38,076 nucleotides of DNA from Leucobacter soli. Lineage in GTDB: Bacteria; Actinomycetota; Actinomycetes; Actinomycetales; Microbacteriaceae. Of the stretch, positions 8,656 through 15,870 are shown one piece after another (within the stretch, counting starts at the first letter, position 1; each line of letters starts with the position of its first letter). The notes beneath the pieces were generated by a model. The model was not told where the DNA came from, searched no databases, and saw only the letters and a list, made by a program, of their open reading frames with translations. The position numbers were made by a program, and so were the translations under genes. The DNA is taken from contig NZ_CAJVAP010000028.1 of assembly GCF_910593785.1 (NCBI RefSeq), positions 1 through 38,076 of the forward strand, given 5' to 3'.

Positions 8656-10126
8656 CGTCGAGATAATCGCTTTCTCGCCGGTCCCCGTCCCGCGCCGTCC
8701 CGCCCCATCCCGGTCCTCTCTCCATCCCCCTCTCTCCCCCGCAGTTGCTCAGTAGCGAGGGGTCAGGGTGTCGCGCACCCGTCATTACTGAGCAACTGCC
8801 GGGAGGGGAGGAGCGCGGGAGAGGGAGGGGGCGCTCCGCGAGGACCTCGCGCACGCGCAGGCTCGGGTCGAGCACCACGAGGTTCGCGCGCCGGCCCGGC
8901 GCGATGCCGCCGACATCGGTCCAGCCCATGACGCGCGCCTGATTCGCGGAGGTCTGCCGCACGGCGGCGATCAGCGCGGCGTCGATCGGTGCGGCGTCGG
9001 TCGGTACGGCGCCGACCGGCACGGCACCGTCCAGCGCAGCGTCGGATCCCCCACCGGCGACCGCGCCCCCCACCGCACCGGCCGCCGCGCGGAACATCGC
9101 GTCCATCGTGGCGGTGCTGCCAGCGATGGTGTCGGATCCGGCGAGCCGCGCGATGCCGCCGCGCACCTCGACGTCGAGCTCGCCCAGGCGGTAGTCGCCG
9201 TCGGCGTACCCGGCCGCGTCCATCGCGTCGGTGACGAGCAGCACGCGATCCGGACCGACGGCGTCCCGCACCCCGTCGACCAGTGCCGGGTGCAGGTGCA
9301 CGCCGTCGGCGATGAGCTCGACCGAGACCCGCGGATCCTCCATGAGCGCGAGCGTCGGCCCCGGCTCTCGGTGATGCAGCGGCCGCATGGCGTTGAAGAG
9401 GTGCGTCGCCACGCGGGCGCCCGCGTCGATGGCGCGACGCGTGGTCTCGTAGTCCGCGTCGGTGTGCCCGATCGCGGCGACGGCGCCCGCGTCGACGATG
9501 CGGCGGATCGCGTCGAGCGCGCCCGGCAGCTCCGGCGCGATCGTGACCATGCGGATCCGGCCTCGCCCCGCGGCGAGCAGGGCGTCGAGCTCGCGCGGAT
9601 CGGGGTGGCGCAGCAGTCCGGGCGCGTGCGCGCCGGCTCGTACTGGACTGAGCCACGGCCCCTCGAGATGGATGCCGCGAATGATGGCGGATCCTCCCTC
9701 CTCGCCCCGCTCGGCGAGGTCGGCCAGCGCGGCGACGCCAGCCAGCAGCCGCTCGGGCGACGCCGTGACGAGGCTCGCGAGCGTCGTCGTCGTGCCGTGG
9801 GCCAGGTGCGCGGCGCACGCGCGGCGCACCGAGGCCTCCGCGTCGGCGACGGCGGGATCCTGGTCCAGGCACGCGGCGCCGTAGGAGCCGCCGCCGCCGC
9901 CGTGCGCGTGGATGTCGATGAATCCCGGCACGAGGATCGCGTCCCCGAGATCCCGCACCCCGCCGCCCGCATCGGCGGCGAAACCGTCGCCGCCGCCGCC
10001 GCCGCAGCCACCGCTGTCACCACCACCACCGACGCCTACGATCTCGCCGCCGTCGACCCGCACCCATCCCGGCGCGTGCACCGCGTCCGCGGTGACGACG
10101 CGGGCCGCGCGCAATGTCTCGATCAC
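8639..10126 (-). CDS. nagA: N-acetylglucosamine-6-phosphate deacetylase with extended C-terminus
   Basis: 495 residues, about 100 longer than usual. It removes acetate from GlcNAc-6-P to give glucosamine-6-P for NagB. Amidohydrolase motifs are intact: FIDIHAHGGG (metal site), GIHLEGPWLSP (Glu ligand), AAIGHTDADYE (His), THLFNAMRPLHH and the catalytic Asp in LVTDAMDAAG. The GTG start overlaps the nagB stop as GTGA, so translation is probably coupled. Extra length comes from three places: a Gly-rich insert near residues 30-55 (runs of GG around a DSGGCGGGGGDG core), an Ala/Gly/Pro/Asp repeat insert (AVPVGAVPTDAAPIDAAL), and about 63 tail residues after REVLAERP. The tail is encoded by hairpin element B, GC-rich filler and the icd operator, so it is probably not functional protein. 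Confidence 0.92.
   Translation of the reverse strand: MIETLRAARVVTADAVHAPGWVRVDGGEIVGVGGGGDSGGCGGGGGDGFAADAGGGVRDLGDAILVPGFIDIHAHGGGGGSYGAACLDQDPAVADAEASVRRACAAHLAHGTTTTLASLVTASPERLLAGVAALADLAERGEEGGSAIIRGIHLEGPWLSPVRAGAHAPGLLRHPDPRELDALLAAGRGRIRMVTIAPELPGALDAIRRIVDAGAVAAIGHTDADYETTRRAIDAGARVATHLFNAMRPLHHREPGPTLALMEDPRVSVELIADGVHLHPALVDGVRDAVGPDRVLLVTDAMDAAGYADGDYRLGELDVEVRGGIARLAGSDTIAGSTATMDAMFRAAAGAVGGAVAGGGSDAALDGAVPVGAVPTDAAPIDAALIAAVRQTSANQARVMGWTDVGGIAPGRRANLVVLDPSLRVREVLAERPLPLPRSSPPGSCSVMTGARHPDPSLLSNCGGERGMERGPGWGGTARDGDRRESDYLDVEINL
8647..8666. promoter_or_regulatory. Perfect 20-bp operator-like palindrome upstream of icd
   Basis: TTATCTCGACGTCGAGATAA is a perfect palindrome overlapping the presumed icd -35 element, so a bound dimer would block RNA polymerase. 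The form (TATC-T-CGA-CG-TCG-A-GATA) resembles operators of MarR-family regulators. From memory, Streptomyces TamR controls isocitrate dehydrogenase and aconitase through related palindromes; I could not compare the sites. It also falls within the last codons of the overlong nagA frame. Confidence 0.65.
8741..8799. repeat. Palindromic element B (14-bp arms, 31-nt spacer) inside the nagA 3' end
   Basis: GCAGTTGCTCAGTA (8741-8754) is perfectly inverted as TACTGAGCAACTGC (8786-8799). The 31-nt spacer contains a second short helix (GGGTG/CACCC). In minus-strand RNA it forms a long hairpin where the end of a normal-length nagA would be, so it may act as the nagBA terminator or a stability element even though the nagA frame reads through it. 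Confidence 0.6.
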
Positions 10127-10929
10127 GGGGCGACCCCCGCCCCCGCGGGGTGCCGCTGCACGAGGCCCTCGACGTCCGCCGACGCGGCGAACGAGAGCTC
10201 CGCGGCCGCGGCGCGATCGATCACCACGACGGCGCGCGGGTGCAGCTGCAGCGCACTCGCCGGGCATCGGCTGGAGACCGGTCCTTCGATCATCTGCGCG
10301 ACCGCCCGCGCCTTGCTCGCGCCCTGGGCGACGAGCAGCAGCTCTTCGGCGTCGAGGATCGTGCCGACCCCCTGCGTCACGCTGCGCGTCGGCACCTGCT
10401 CCACCGTGCCGAAGAAGCGCGCGTTGTCGGCCCGGGTGGCCGGCGCGAGCACCGTGACGCGGGTCCGGGAGGCGAGTGGCGAGCCGGGCTCGTTGAATCC
10501 GATGTGCCCGTTGCCGCCGATCCCGAGCAGCTGGATGTCGATGCCGCCGGCCGCCTCGATCGCGGCCTCGTAGGCGGCGCATCCCGCGTCGAGGTCGTCG
10601 GCCAGACCGTCGGGGATGCGGACGCGCGCCGGGTCGAGGCCGAGCGGCTCGGTGACGACGCGCCGGATCACCTCGTGGTAGCTCTCGGGATGATCGGCGG
10701 CGAGACCGACGTATTCGTCGAGCGCGAAGGCGTCGATGCCGCCGAAATCGAGTTCTCCCGCGCGCACGAGCGCCGCGAGCTCCCGATAGGTGCCGAGGGG
10801 CGAGGATCCGGTGGCGACGCCGATCGTGACGCTCCCGCCCGGCTCGCGTCGACGTCGGATCGCCTGCGCGATCCGTGCGGCCGACGCCCGGGCCACCTCG
10901 TCGGGGGTCTCGACGATGAGCACCTCCAC
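10123..10929 (-). CDS. nagB: Glucosamine-6-phosphate deaminase
   Basis: 268 residues, normal for the family. Isomerises and deaminates glucosamine-6-phosphate to fructose-6-phosphate and ammonia, feeding amino sugars to glycolysis. Key sequences are VATGSSPLGTY (phosphate loop), FALDEYVG with the proton-transfer Asp, GIGGNGHIGFNEPGSPLAS with the active-site His/Glu, and TRSVTQGVGTIL. Start is a GTG at 10929, eight bases after the ABC gene stop, with GAGG about 7 bases upstream. Its stop overlaps the nagA start by 4 bp. The order ATPase-nagB-nagA indicates one transcript for import and breakdown of GlcNAc or chitin oligosaccharides. Confidence 0.96.
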   Translation of the reverse strand: MEVLIVETPDEVARASAARIAQAIRRRREPGGSVTIGVATGSSPLGTYRELAALVRAGELDFGGIDAFALDEYVGLAADHPESYHEVIRRVVTEPLGLDPARVRIPDGLADDLDAGCAAYEAAIEAAGGIDIQLLGIGGNGHIGFNEPGSPLASRTRVTVLAPATRADNARFFGTVEQVPTRSVTQGVGTILDAEELLLVAQGASKARAVAQMIEGPVSSRCPASALQLHPRAVVVIDRAAAAELSFAASADVEGLVQRHPAGAGVAP

Positions 10930-10937
10930 GGGCGGCC

Positions 10938-12020
10938 TCAGTTCAGTCGCTCGCCGGAGTCGGCGTCGAAGAGGTGCAGATGGGCAGGGTTCGGCACGAG
11001 CACGACCGTCTCGCCGGCGGCGGGATGAATGCGGCCGTCGACCCGGGCGACGAAGTCGACGCGCTCGCCGCCGCTGCCGCTGCCGTCGATGTGCCCGTAG
11101 AGGTAGCCGTCGGCTCCGAGCTCCTCGACGAGGTCGATCCGCACGGCGAGGCCGGGCTCACCCGGGGCTGCGACCGAGAGATCCTCCGGGCGGACGCCGA
11201 CGGTGACTGCGCGGGATCCGGCACCGGCGACCGCGACGGGCACCCGGAGCGAACCGATCGCGACGCCATCTGCCGCGAGGTCGGTCGCGAAGAGGTTCAT
11301 GGCGGGCGAGCCGATGAAGCCTGCGACGAAGACGTTCGTCGGGGTCTCGTAGAGGTCGCGCGGCGTGCCGACCTGCTGCAGCACGCCGTCCTTGAGCACC
11401 GCGATGCGGTCGCCCATGGTCAGCGCCTCGGTCTGGTCATGGGTCACGTACACGGTGGTGACGCCGAGGCGGCGCTGCAGCGACGCGATCTGCGTGCGGG
11501 TCTGCACGCGCAGCTTCGCATCGAGGTTCGAGAGCGGCTCGTCCATGAGGAAGACCTGCGGCTGACGGACGATGGCGCGCCCCATGGCGACGCGCTGGCG
11601 CTGGCCTCCGGAGAGCGCCTTCGGCTTGCGGTCGAGATACTCCTCGAGATCGAGCAGCTTGGCGGCCTCGAGCACGCGCACGGTCCGCTCCTCCTTGCCG
11701 ACGCCGGCGATCTTCAGCGCGAACCCCATGTTCTCGGCCACGGTCATATGGGGGTAGAGCGCGTAGTTCTGGAAGACCATCGCGATATCGCGATCCTTGG
11801 GCGGCACGTTCGTGACCTCCGTGTCGCCGATCAGGATCCTGCCCCCGTCGATCTCCTCGAGACCCGCGAGCATGCGCAGCGTGGTGGATTTGCCGCAGCC
11901 TGAGGGCCCGACGAGGACGAGGAACTCGCCGTCGCCGATCTCGAGGCTGAGGTCGGCGACCGCCGGGCGGGCGGTGCCCGGGTAGACGCGCGAAATGCCG
12001 TCGAACGTGACCGATGCCAT
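10938..12020 (-). CDS. ABC transporter ATP-binding protein, MsiK/UgpC/MalK type
   Basis: 360 residues. Walker A GPSGCGKST (about 38-46), Q-loop VFQNYALYPHMTVAENM, ABC signature LSGGQRQR, Walker B VFLMDEPLSNLDAKLR and the H-loop YVTHD are all intact. The C-terminal about 120 residues form the OB-fold (TOBE) regulatory domain typical of carbohydrate importers. In actinobacteria one ATPase of this type (MsiK) often energises several sugar importers whose operons lack their own ATPase. No permease or binding-protein gene is nearby, so that shared role is likely. Its place at the head of nagB-nagA ties it to amino-sugar uptake. ATG at 12020 follows AAGGAG at 4 bases. Confidence 0.93.
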   Translation of the reverse strand: MASVTFDGISRVYPGTARPAVADLSLEIGDGEFLVLVGPSGCGKSTTLRMLAGLEEIDGGRILIGDTEVTNVPPKDRDIAMVFQNYALYPHMTVAENMGFALKIAGVGKEERTVRVLEAAKLLDLEEYLDRKPKALSGGQRQRVAMGRAIVRQPQVFLMDEPLSNLDAKLRVQTRTQIASLQRRLGVTTVYVTHDQTEALTMGDRIAVLKDGVLQQVGTPRDLYETPTNVFVAGFIGSPAMNLFATDLAADGVAIGSLRVPVAVAGAGSRAVTVGVRPEDLSVAAPGEPGLAVRIDLVEELGADGYLYGHIDGSGSGGERVDFVARVDGRIHPAAGETVVLVPNPAHLHLFDADSGERLN

Positions 12021-12032
12021 GATTCTCCTTCA

Positions 12033-12050
12033 CCGGCAGGTACGTGCCGG
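12033..12050. promoter_or_regulatory. Short inverted repeat before the ABC ATPase gene
   Basis: CCGGCA (12033-12038) and TGCCGG (12045-12050) flank GGTACG, just upstream of the ribosome site of the minus-strand ATPase gene. It could be a leader hairpin or operator. I searched by eye for the DasR-type site (TGGTCTAGACCA-like) expected near amino-sugar genes and did not see one in 12021-12263. Confidence 0.25.
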
Positions 12051-12263
12051 ACGATCCGTTGTGAAAGACGGTCGCCGTCCCGGCCACCGCGACCCTCCGT
12101 CGGGTCGAGGTCAGCGTAACACGGCGGTTCCCGCGTCCTTCGGGGTGTCCCGAACTCGCATAGCATGGTTCATCAACGTGCGATCGTCGCCCGGTCGTCG
12201 CCGGTCGGGGTCGCCGTGCGGCCCTGTTCCGTCGCCCGCCGCCCTGCTCGAGGAAGAACACCC

Positions 12264-13202
12264 ATGACGCCAACGCAACCGATCGTCTCCGATGCGAAGC
12301 GCGCTGCCCGGATCGGCATGGACATCGGCGGGTCGAAGATCGCCGCGGTCTCCCTCGACGAGGACGCCCGGATCGAGGCCGAGGCGACGCTGCCGGTCGC
12401 GATGGGTGCGGCAGGGGTCCTCGACACCGCCGCCGGTCTCGTCGCCGAGCTCGCCGAGCGCACCGGGCGGGCGCCGAGCGATTTCGCATCGCTCGGGGTC
12501 GGCGTACCGGGGCAGGTGCAGCGCCCGCGCGGCACCGTGCGGCACGCCTACAATCTCGAAATCGAGGAGATGGAGCTCGGCGAACTGCTCTCGGCGCGGA
12601 CCGGGATCCCGGTCTCGGTCGACAACGACGTGACGGCCGCATCGATCGGCGCGGCGCATCTGATGGGGCTCGACGGCACGATCGCCTATCTGAATCTCGG
12701 CACGGGGCTCGCGGCCGGCATCATCATCGACGGGCGGGCCCGGCGCGGCGCGAACGGCGTGGCCGGCGAGATCGGGCACCTCCCGATCGATCCGCTCGGG
12801 CGGCCCTGCAATTGCGGCCAGGTCGGCTGCCTCGAGACCGTTGCCGGAGGGATGGCGCTGCGGAACCACTGGCCCGCGGGCGGGGCGGATCCGGGCCGCC
12901 GCCTGCTCCGCGCAGTCGAGGCCGGCGACGATGACGCCCGGCGCGCCTTCGACCTCCTGGTCTCGGGCACGGCGCGGGCGATCCGCGTGCTCGGTCTCAC
13001 GATCGACCCGGACACTGTGGTGATCGGGGGCGGCCTGCGACTGCTCGGCGCACCGCTGATCGACGGGATCAGGCGCACGCTCGAGACGTGGGAGGCGGAG
13101 ACCTCGTTCTTCGCGCAGCTCGGCATGAGCCGTCGTCTGCACGTGCTGCCGGAGGGCTCTCCGGCAGCGGCGGTGGGCGCGGCGCTCGCATCGCGAGCCT
13201 GA
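12264..13202 (+). CDS. ROK-family sugar kinase (glucokinase or N-acetylglucosamine kinase)
   Basis: 312 residues without an N-terminal helix-turn-helix, so a kinase rather than a NagC-type repressor. Visible features are the phosphate loop GMDIGGSKIAAV (about 18-29), GVGVPGQVQ, SVDNDVTAA with the probable catalytic Asp122, and the ROK signature with zinc ligands His172, Cys182, Cys184 and Cys189 (GEIGHLPID, then CNCGQVGCLE). It would phosphorylate glucose or GlcNAc with ATP. The divergent nagBA operon favours a GlcNAc role: kinase product GlcNAc-6-P is the NagA substrate. I chose the ATG at 12264 with AGGAAG 7 bases upstream; an upstream in-frame start at 12165 adds Arg-rich sequence with no family likeness. 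A TAGCAT -10-like element lies at 12161-12166. Confidence 0.92.
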   Translation: MTPTQPIVSDAKRAARIGMDIGGSKIAAVSLDEDARIEAEATLPVAMGAAGVLDTAAGLVAELAERTGRAPSDFASLGVGVPGQVQRPRGTVRHAYNLEIEEMELGELLSARTGIPVSVDNDVTAASIGAAHLMGLDGTIAYLNLGTGLAAGIIIDGRARRGANGVAGEIGHLPIDPLGRPCNCGQVGCLETVAGGMALRNHWPAGGADPGRRLLRAVEAGDDDARRAFDLLVSGTARAIRVLGLTIDPDTVVIGGGLRLLGAPLIDGIRRTLETWEAETSFFAQLGMSRRLHVLPEGSPAAAVGAALASRA

Positions 13203-13263
13203 GCGAACGACGTGAGATGACACGGCTCCGGGTCGATCGATGGCGCGATTTTCGGCCGCACGC

Positions 13264-13269
13264 TAGCCT
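13264..13269 (+). promoter_or_regulatory. -10 element for a leaderless GNAT transcript
   Basis: TAGCCT at 13264-13269 is separated from the ATG at 13276 by exactly 6 bases, the spacing of actinobacterial leaderless promoters (TANNNT-N6-ATG). The GGGG run between them could instead serve as a weak ribosome site, so this is suggestive only. Confidence 0.4.
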
Positions 13270-13275
13270 GGGGCC

Positions 13276-13725
13276 ATGAGCCTGCGACTGGAAGAACTCT
13301 CCGCCGCGACCATCGTCGCCGTCAACCGCCTCGGCCTGAAGCCCGGCCAGGAGCAGTTCGTGAGCCCCGTCTCCTATTCCGCAGCCGCCGCCGTCGTCCC
13401 CGCGCACAGCGCGTGGCAGCGGGTGGTGCTCGATGAGGATCGCGTGGTCGGCTTCGTCCACGGGAACTTCGACCCCGACTCGCCGCAGGAGGAGTTCCGT
13501 GCGGCCCTCTGGCGGATCAACGTCGAGGCCGAGGTGCAGGGCAAGGGTGTGGGCACCTTCGCCGTGAACGCGCTGATCGACGAGGCTCGGACCCGCGGGG
13601 TCAGCCGCCTCACCGTACTGTGGGAACGCGGCGAGGACGGGCCCGAGCAGTTCTTCCTGCATGTCGGCTTCCAGCCGGTGGGCGAGACGCCCTACGGCGA
13701 GGTCATCGGCGCCATCGACCTGTAG
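13276..13725 (+). CDS. GNAT-family N-acetyltransferase
   Basis: 149 residues, the normal size of a single GNAT domain. The acetyl-CoA pyrophosphate loop is visible as VEAEVQGKGVGTFAVNAL (motif A), preceded by the beta-strand RVVGFVHGNFD and followed by RLTVLWERG and FFLHVGFQPVGE (motif B). It probably acetylates a small amine or a protein N-terminus; the acceptor cannot be inferred. It lies 6 bases upstream of the EamA transporter gene, so the two are likely co-transcribed. Confidence 0.88.
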   Translation: MSLRLEELSAATIVAVNRLGLKPGQEQFVSPVSYSAAAAVVPAHSAWQRVVLDEDRVVGFVHGNFDPDSPQEEFRAALWRINVEAEVQGKGVGTFAVNALIDEARTRGVSRLTVLWERGEDGPEQFFLHVGFQPVGETPYGEVIGAIDL

Positions 13726-13731
13726 CGCGCG

Positions 13732-14640
13732 GTGGTGTCGTCACTCCCGGTCGCCGGTTCGGGCGGCCGGGGCGTTATCGTCTCCCTCGGGTCGTCGGTC
13801 GCGTTCGGGCTCGTCTACTTCCTGACCCCGTACCTCGCTCCGATGTCCGGCGAGGAGGTCTGGGCGATCCGCACGGTCGTCACCCTGCCCTTCATCGCGC
13901 TGGTCCTGGTCTCGATGCGCAGCGGCCGGCAGATCTCCGAGATCGGTCGCCGGATCCGGCTCCGACCGGTGCTCGCGCTCGGCGTGGTGGCGTGCGGCGC
14001 ACTGCTCGGCGCGCAGCTGTGGCTCTTCGCCTGGGCGCCGTTGAACGGCCGCGCCATGCAGGCCGCGCTCGGATACTTCCTGCTGCCACTCGTGCTCGTC
14101 GTCCTCGGCCGCCTGCTCTACCGGGATCGCATGCGCTGGTGGCAGTGGCTGGCCGCCGGCATCGCCGCGGTCGGCGTCGTCTACGAGATCGTGCGCGTCG
14201 GCGGCGTGAGCTGGGAGACGCTGCTCGTCACGCTCGGCTACCCCGCCTATTTCGTCCTGCGGCGCATGCTGCGGACCAACCATCTCGGCGGGATGTTCTG
14301 GGAGATGGCCGCGGCAGCGCCCCTGGCGACGGTGCTGGTGGTGCTCGCGATCGTCGACGGGTCGGCGCTCTCTGTCAACCCGGCGCTCTGGTGGACGGCG
14401 CCCGCGGTCGCGCTCTTCTCCGCCTTCGCGCTGCTGCTCTACGTGCTCGCCGCGCGCCTGCTCCCGCTGAGCCTGTTCGGGCTCCTGAGCTATGCGGAGC
14501 CGGCGCTGCTGCTGGTCGCCTCGCTGCTGATGGGCGAACGGATCGAGGCCGGCGAGTGGTTCACCTACGGAGCCATCTGGGCGGCGGTTCTCGTGCTCGT
14601 CGTCGGGGGTCTCGTCTCGCTGCGTCGCCCTGCCGAGTGA
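13732..14640 (+). CDS. EamA/RarD-like drug/metabolite transporter
   Basis: 302 residues with about ten hydrophobic helices in two EamA halves. Recognisable segments include SLGSSVAFGLVYFLTPYLAPMSGEE-like start, EVWAIRTVVTLPF, LLGAQLWLFAWAPLNGRAMQAALGYFLLP and LLSYAEPALLLVASLLMGERI. These match RarD-type proteins of the DMT superfamily, named for chloramphenicol sensitivity but without a firmly known substrate. Start is one of two adjacent GTG codons (13732 or 13735). The 6-bp gap to the acetyltransferase suggests an operon; a shared role in exporting or modifying an amine or amino acid is conjecture. Confidence 0.9.
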   Translation: MVSSLPVAGSGGRGVIVSLGSSVAFGLVYFLTPYLAPMSGEEVWAIRTVVTLPFIALVLVSMRSGRQISEIGRRIRLRPVLALGVVACGALLGAQLWLFAWAPLNGRAMQAALGYFLLPLVLVVLGRLLYRDRMRWWQWLAAGIAAVGVVYEIVRVGGVSWETLLVTLGYPAYFVLRRMLRTNHLGGMFWEMAAAAPLATVLVVLAIVDGSALSVNPALWWTAPAVALFSAFALLLYVLAARLLPLSLFGLLSYAEPALLLVASLLMGERIEAGEWFTYGAIWAAVLVLVVGGLVSLRRPAE

Positions 14641-14661
14641 GGTGGTCCGCGCCGCCGCAAG

Positions 14662-14681
14662 ATACCCCTATAGGGTATACT
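14662..14681 (+). promoter_or_regulatory. CsoR operator overlapping a leaderless csoR promoter
   Basis: ATACCC-CTATA-GGGTAT at 14662-14678 matches the known CsoR operator style (TACCC with an inverted GGGTA). It overlaps the -10 hexamer TATACT at 14676-14681, which stands exactly 6 bases before the csoR ATG at 14688. Binding of apo-CsoR would block its own promoter, and copper would release it. No Shine-Dalgarno site is present, fitting a leaderless mRNA. Confidence 0.8.
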
Positions 14682-14687
14682 GCACAT

Positions 14688-14996
14688 ATGCACGAAGCGG
14701 ATCAGGGGCACGGCCACACCCACGGGTACAGCGAGCACAAGGAGGAGCTGCTCAAGCGTCTGCGCCGCGCCGAGGGTCAGGTGCGGGGCATCCACCGGAT
14801 GATCGAGGAGGATGTCTACTGCATCGACGTCCTCACCCAGGTCACCGCGGCGACGAAGGCGCTCGAGCGCGTGGCCCTGGGCCTGCTCGATGACCATCTC
14901 AGCCATTGCGTCGCCGAGGCCGCCGCGGAAGGCGGAGAGGTCTCGGCGGAGAAGCTGCGGGAGGCATCGCAGGCGATCGCGCGACTCGTGCGGTGA
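14688..14996 (+). CDS. csoR: Copper-sensing transcriptional repressor, CsoR family
   Basis: 102 residues. The Cu(I)-binding triad is intact: Cys45 (VYCIDVL), His70 (LDDH) and Cys74 (SHCV), with the 25- and 4-residue spacings of Mycobacterium CsoR. The body is the usual all-helical DUF156 domain (KRLRRAEGQVRGIHRMIEED). The N-terminus has extra histidines (GHGHTHGYSEHK) that could bind metal. Apo-protein represses; Cu(I) binding causes release from DNA. The operator directly overlaps its own promoter. No copper ATPase or chaperone gene is in the window, so its other targets lie elsewhere. Not in an operon with the EamA gene, given the separate promoter 22 bases after the EamA stop. Confidence 0.94.
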   Translation: MHEADQGHGHTHGYSEHKEELLKRLRRAEGQVRGIHRMIEEDVYCIDVLTQVTAATKALERVALGLLDDHLSHCVAEAAAEGGEVSAEKLREASQAIARLVR

Positions 14997-15029
14997 GGGC
15001 CGCCCGCCGGGGCACGACGCGAAGCGGGG

Positions 15030-15043
15030 CGCGGCACGCCGCG
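15030..15043. terminator. Short GC hairpin between convergent csoR and EEP genes
   Basis: CGCGGC (15030-15035) and GCCGCG (15038-15043) form a tight inverted repeat in the 84-bp gap between convergent genes. No T-run is present, so the terminator call rests on position alone. Confidence 0.25.
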
Positions 15044-15080
15044 ACGCCGCCGCGCGAGGCCGATCCGGCTGGGCCGAGCG

Positions 15081-15779
15081 CTACGCAGCGACCGTCGCGG
15101 GCACGTACTCCTCGGCGAGCCGGGCCTGCACGAGGATCGGCAGGTGGTCGCTCGAGCCGCGATCCAACGTGCGCACGCTCTCGATGCTGAGCCCGGACGA
15201 GGTCGCGAAGTCGAAGTGCCCGCGGAACATCTTGTACCGGGTGTAGGTGCGCCGGTCGCTCAGCGTCAGATCGTAGCCCGCCTCGCGCACGTGCCGGTCG
15301 AGTCGCGCCTGGAACACCGGGTAGTTGTAGTCCCCGACCATGAGCGCGGGCACCCCGGGACCCAGCGCCCGCAGCTCAGCGATCGCCGCGTGGATCTGGT
15401 GCCGGCGCAGCGAGTTCAGCGCGGTCAGCGGGGCCGCGTGGAAGGAGGCTGCGATCACATCGTGGCCGGTCTGCCGGTCGTGCAGACGCGCACCGAGCAG
15501 TCGCTCGTTCGCGGGCGCGAGCACCCGGTCGTGCAGCGACTTCTTCAGCTGGAACGTGTGCGCCGACCGCACCTGGAATCGATCCTCCCGCACGTACATC
15601 GCCAGGCCGAGGCGGTTGTTTTCGGTGGCGTGGACGAGCCCGAGCGATCCGAGCCTGGCCGGAAGCGCGACGGCGTCGGCCTCCTGCAGGCAGAGGATGT
15701 CGATCTCATGGCGCTCCGCCAGCCCTCCGATCTCCCCGAGCGCACGATTCTTCCGCAGGTTGTAGCTGATGGTCCTCAC
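15081..15779 (-). CDS. Endonuclease/exonuclease/phosphatase-family protein
   Basis: 232 residues. The EEP fold motifs are in order: RTISYNLRKN (strand 1 Asn), DILCLQEAD (metal-binding Glu), AASFHAAPLT (His), LMVGDYNYP (Asp/Asn pair, usually GDFN), and the catalytic SSDHLPILV near the end. Members cleave phosphodiesters in nucleic acids, lipids or inositol phosphates; GDYN and the small size are consistent with a nuclease-like enzyme but substrate is open. I chose the GTG at 15779 because the domain begins at once (VRTISYN) and AAAGGCGG precedes it. In-frame starts at 15815 and 15866 would add 12 or 29 residues of no clear character. No signal peptide is seen. Confidence 0.85.
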   Translation of the reverse strand: MRTISYNLRKNRALGEIGGLAERHEIDILCLQEADAVALPARLGSLGLVHATENNRLGLAMYVREDRFQVRSAHTFQLKKSLHDRVLAPANERLLGARLHDRQTGHDVIAASFHAAPLTALNSLRRHQIHAAIAELRALGPGVPALMVGDYNYPVFQARLDRHVREAGYDLTLSDRRTYTRYKMFRGHFDFATSSGLSIESVRTLDRGSSDHLPILVQARLAEEYVPATVAA

Positions 15780-15823
15780 GCGCCGCCTTTCGAGTGCTGC
15801 CGCAGGGAGACGCATCCCCCCTG

Positions 15824-15851
15824 CGCACAGACTACGCCCGATATCTGTGCG
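15824..15851. terminator. Inverted repeat between the LysR and EEP genes
   Basis: CGCACAGA (15824-15831) and TCTGTGCG (15844-15851) are separated by 12 bases. It follows the LysR stop by about 20 bases on the minus strand and precedes the EEP start by 45. It could terminate lysR-type transcription or be an operator for the EEP gene; there is no clear U-tract. Confidence 0.4.
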
Positions 15852-15870
15852 GCGGGTGTCCGCCACGGGA

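Noticed and set aside
9900..10040. CRISPR-like or microsatellite repeat impression from GCC/CCG runs
   Set aside because: These are codons of a Gly-rich insert in nagA; no regular spacers or conserved repeat units. I saw no CRISPR array in the window.
12021..12263. DasR (dre) operator expected near nagB-nagA
   Set aside because: No sequence close to TGGTCTAGACCA was found by eye in the control region.
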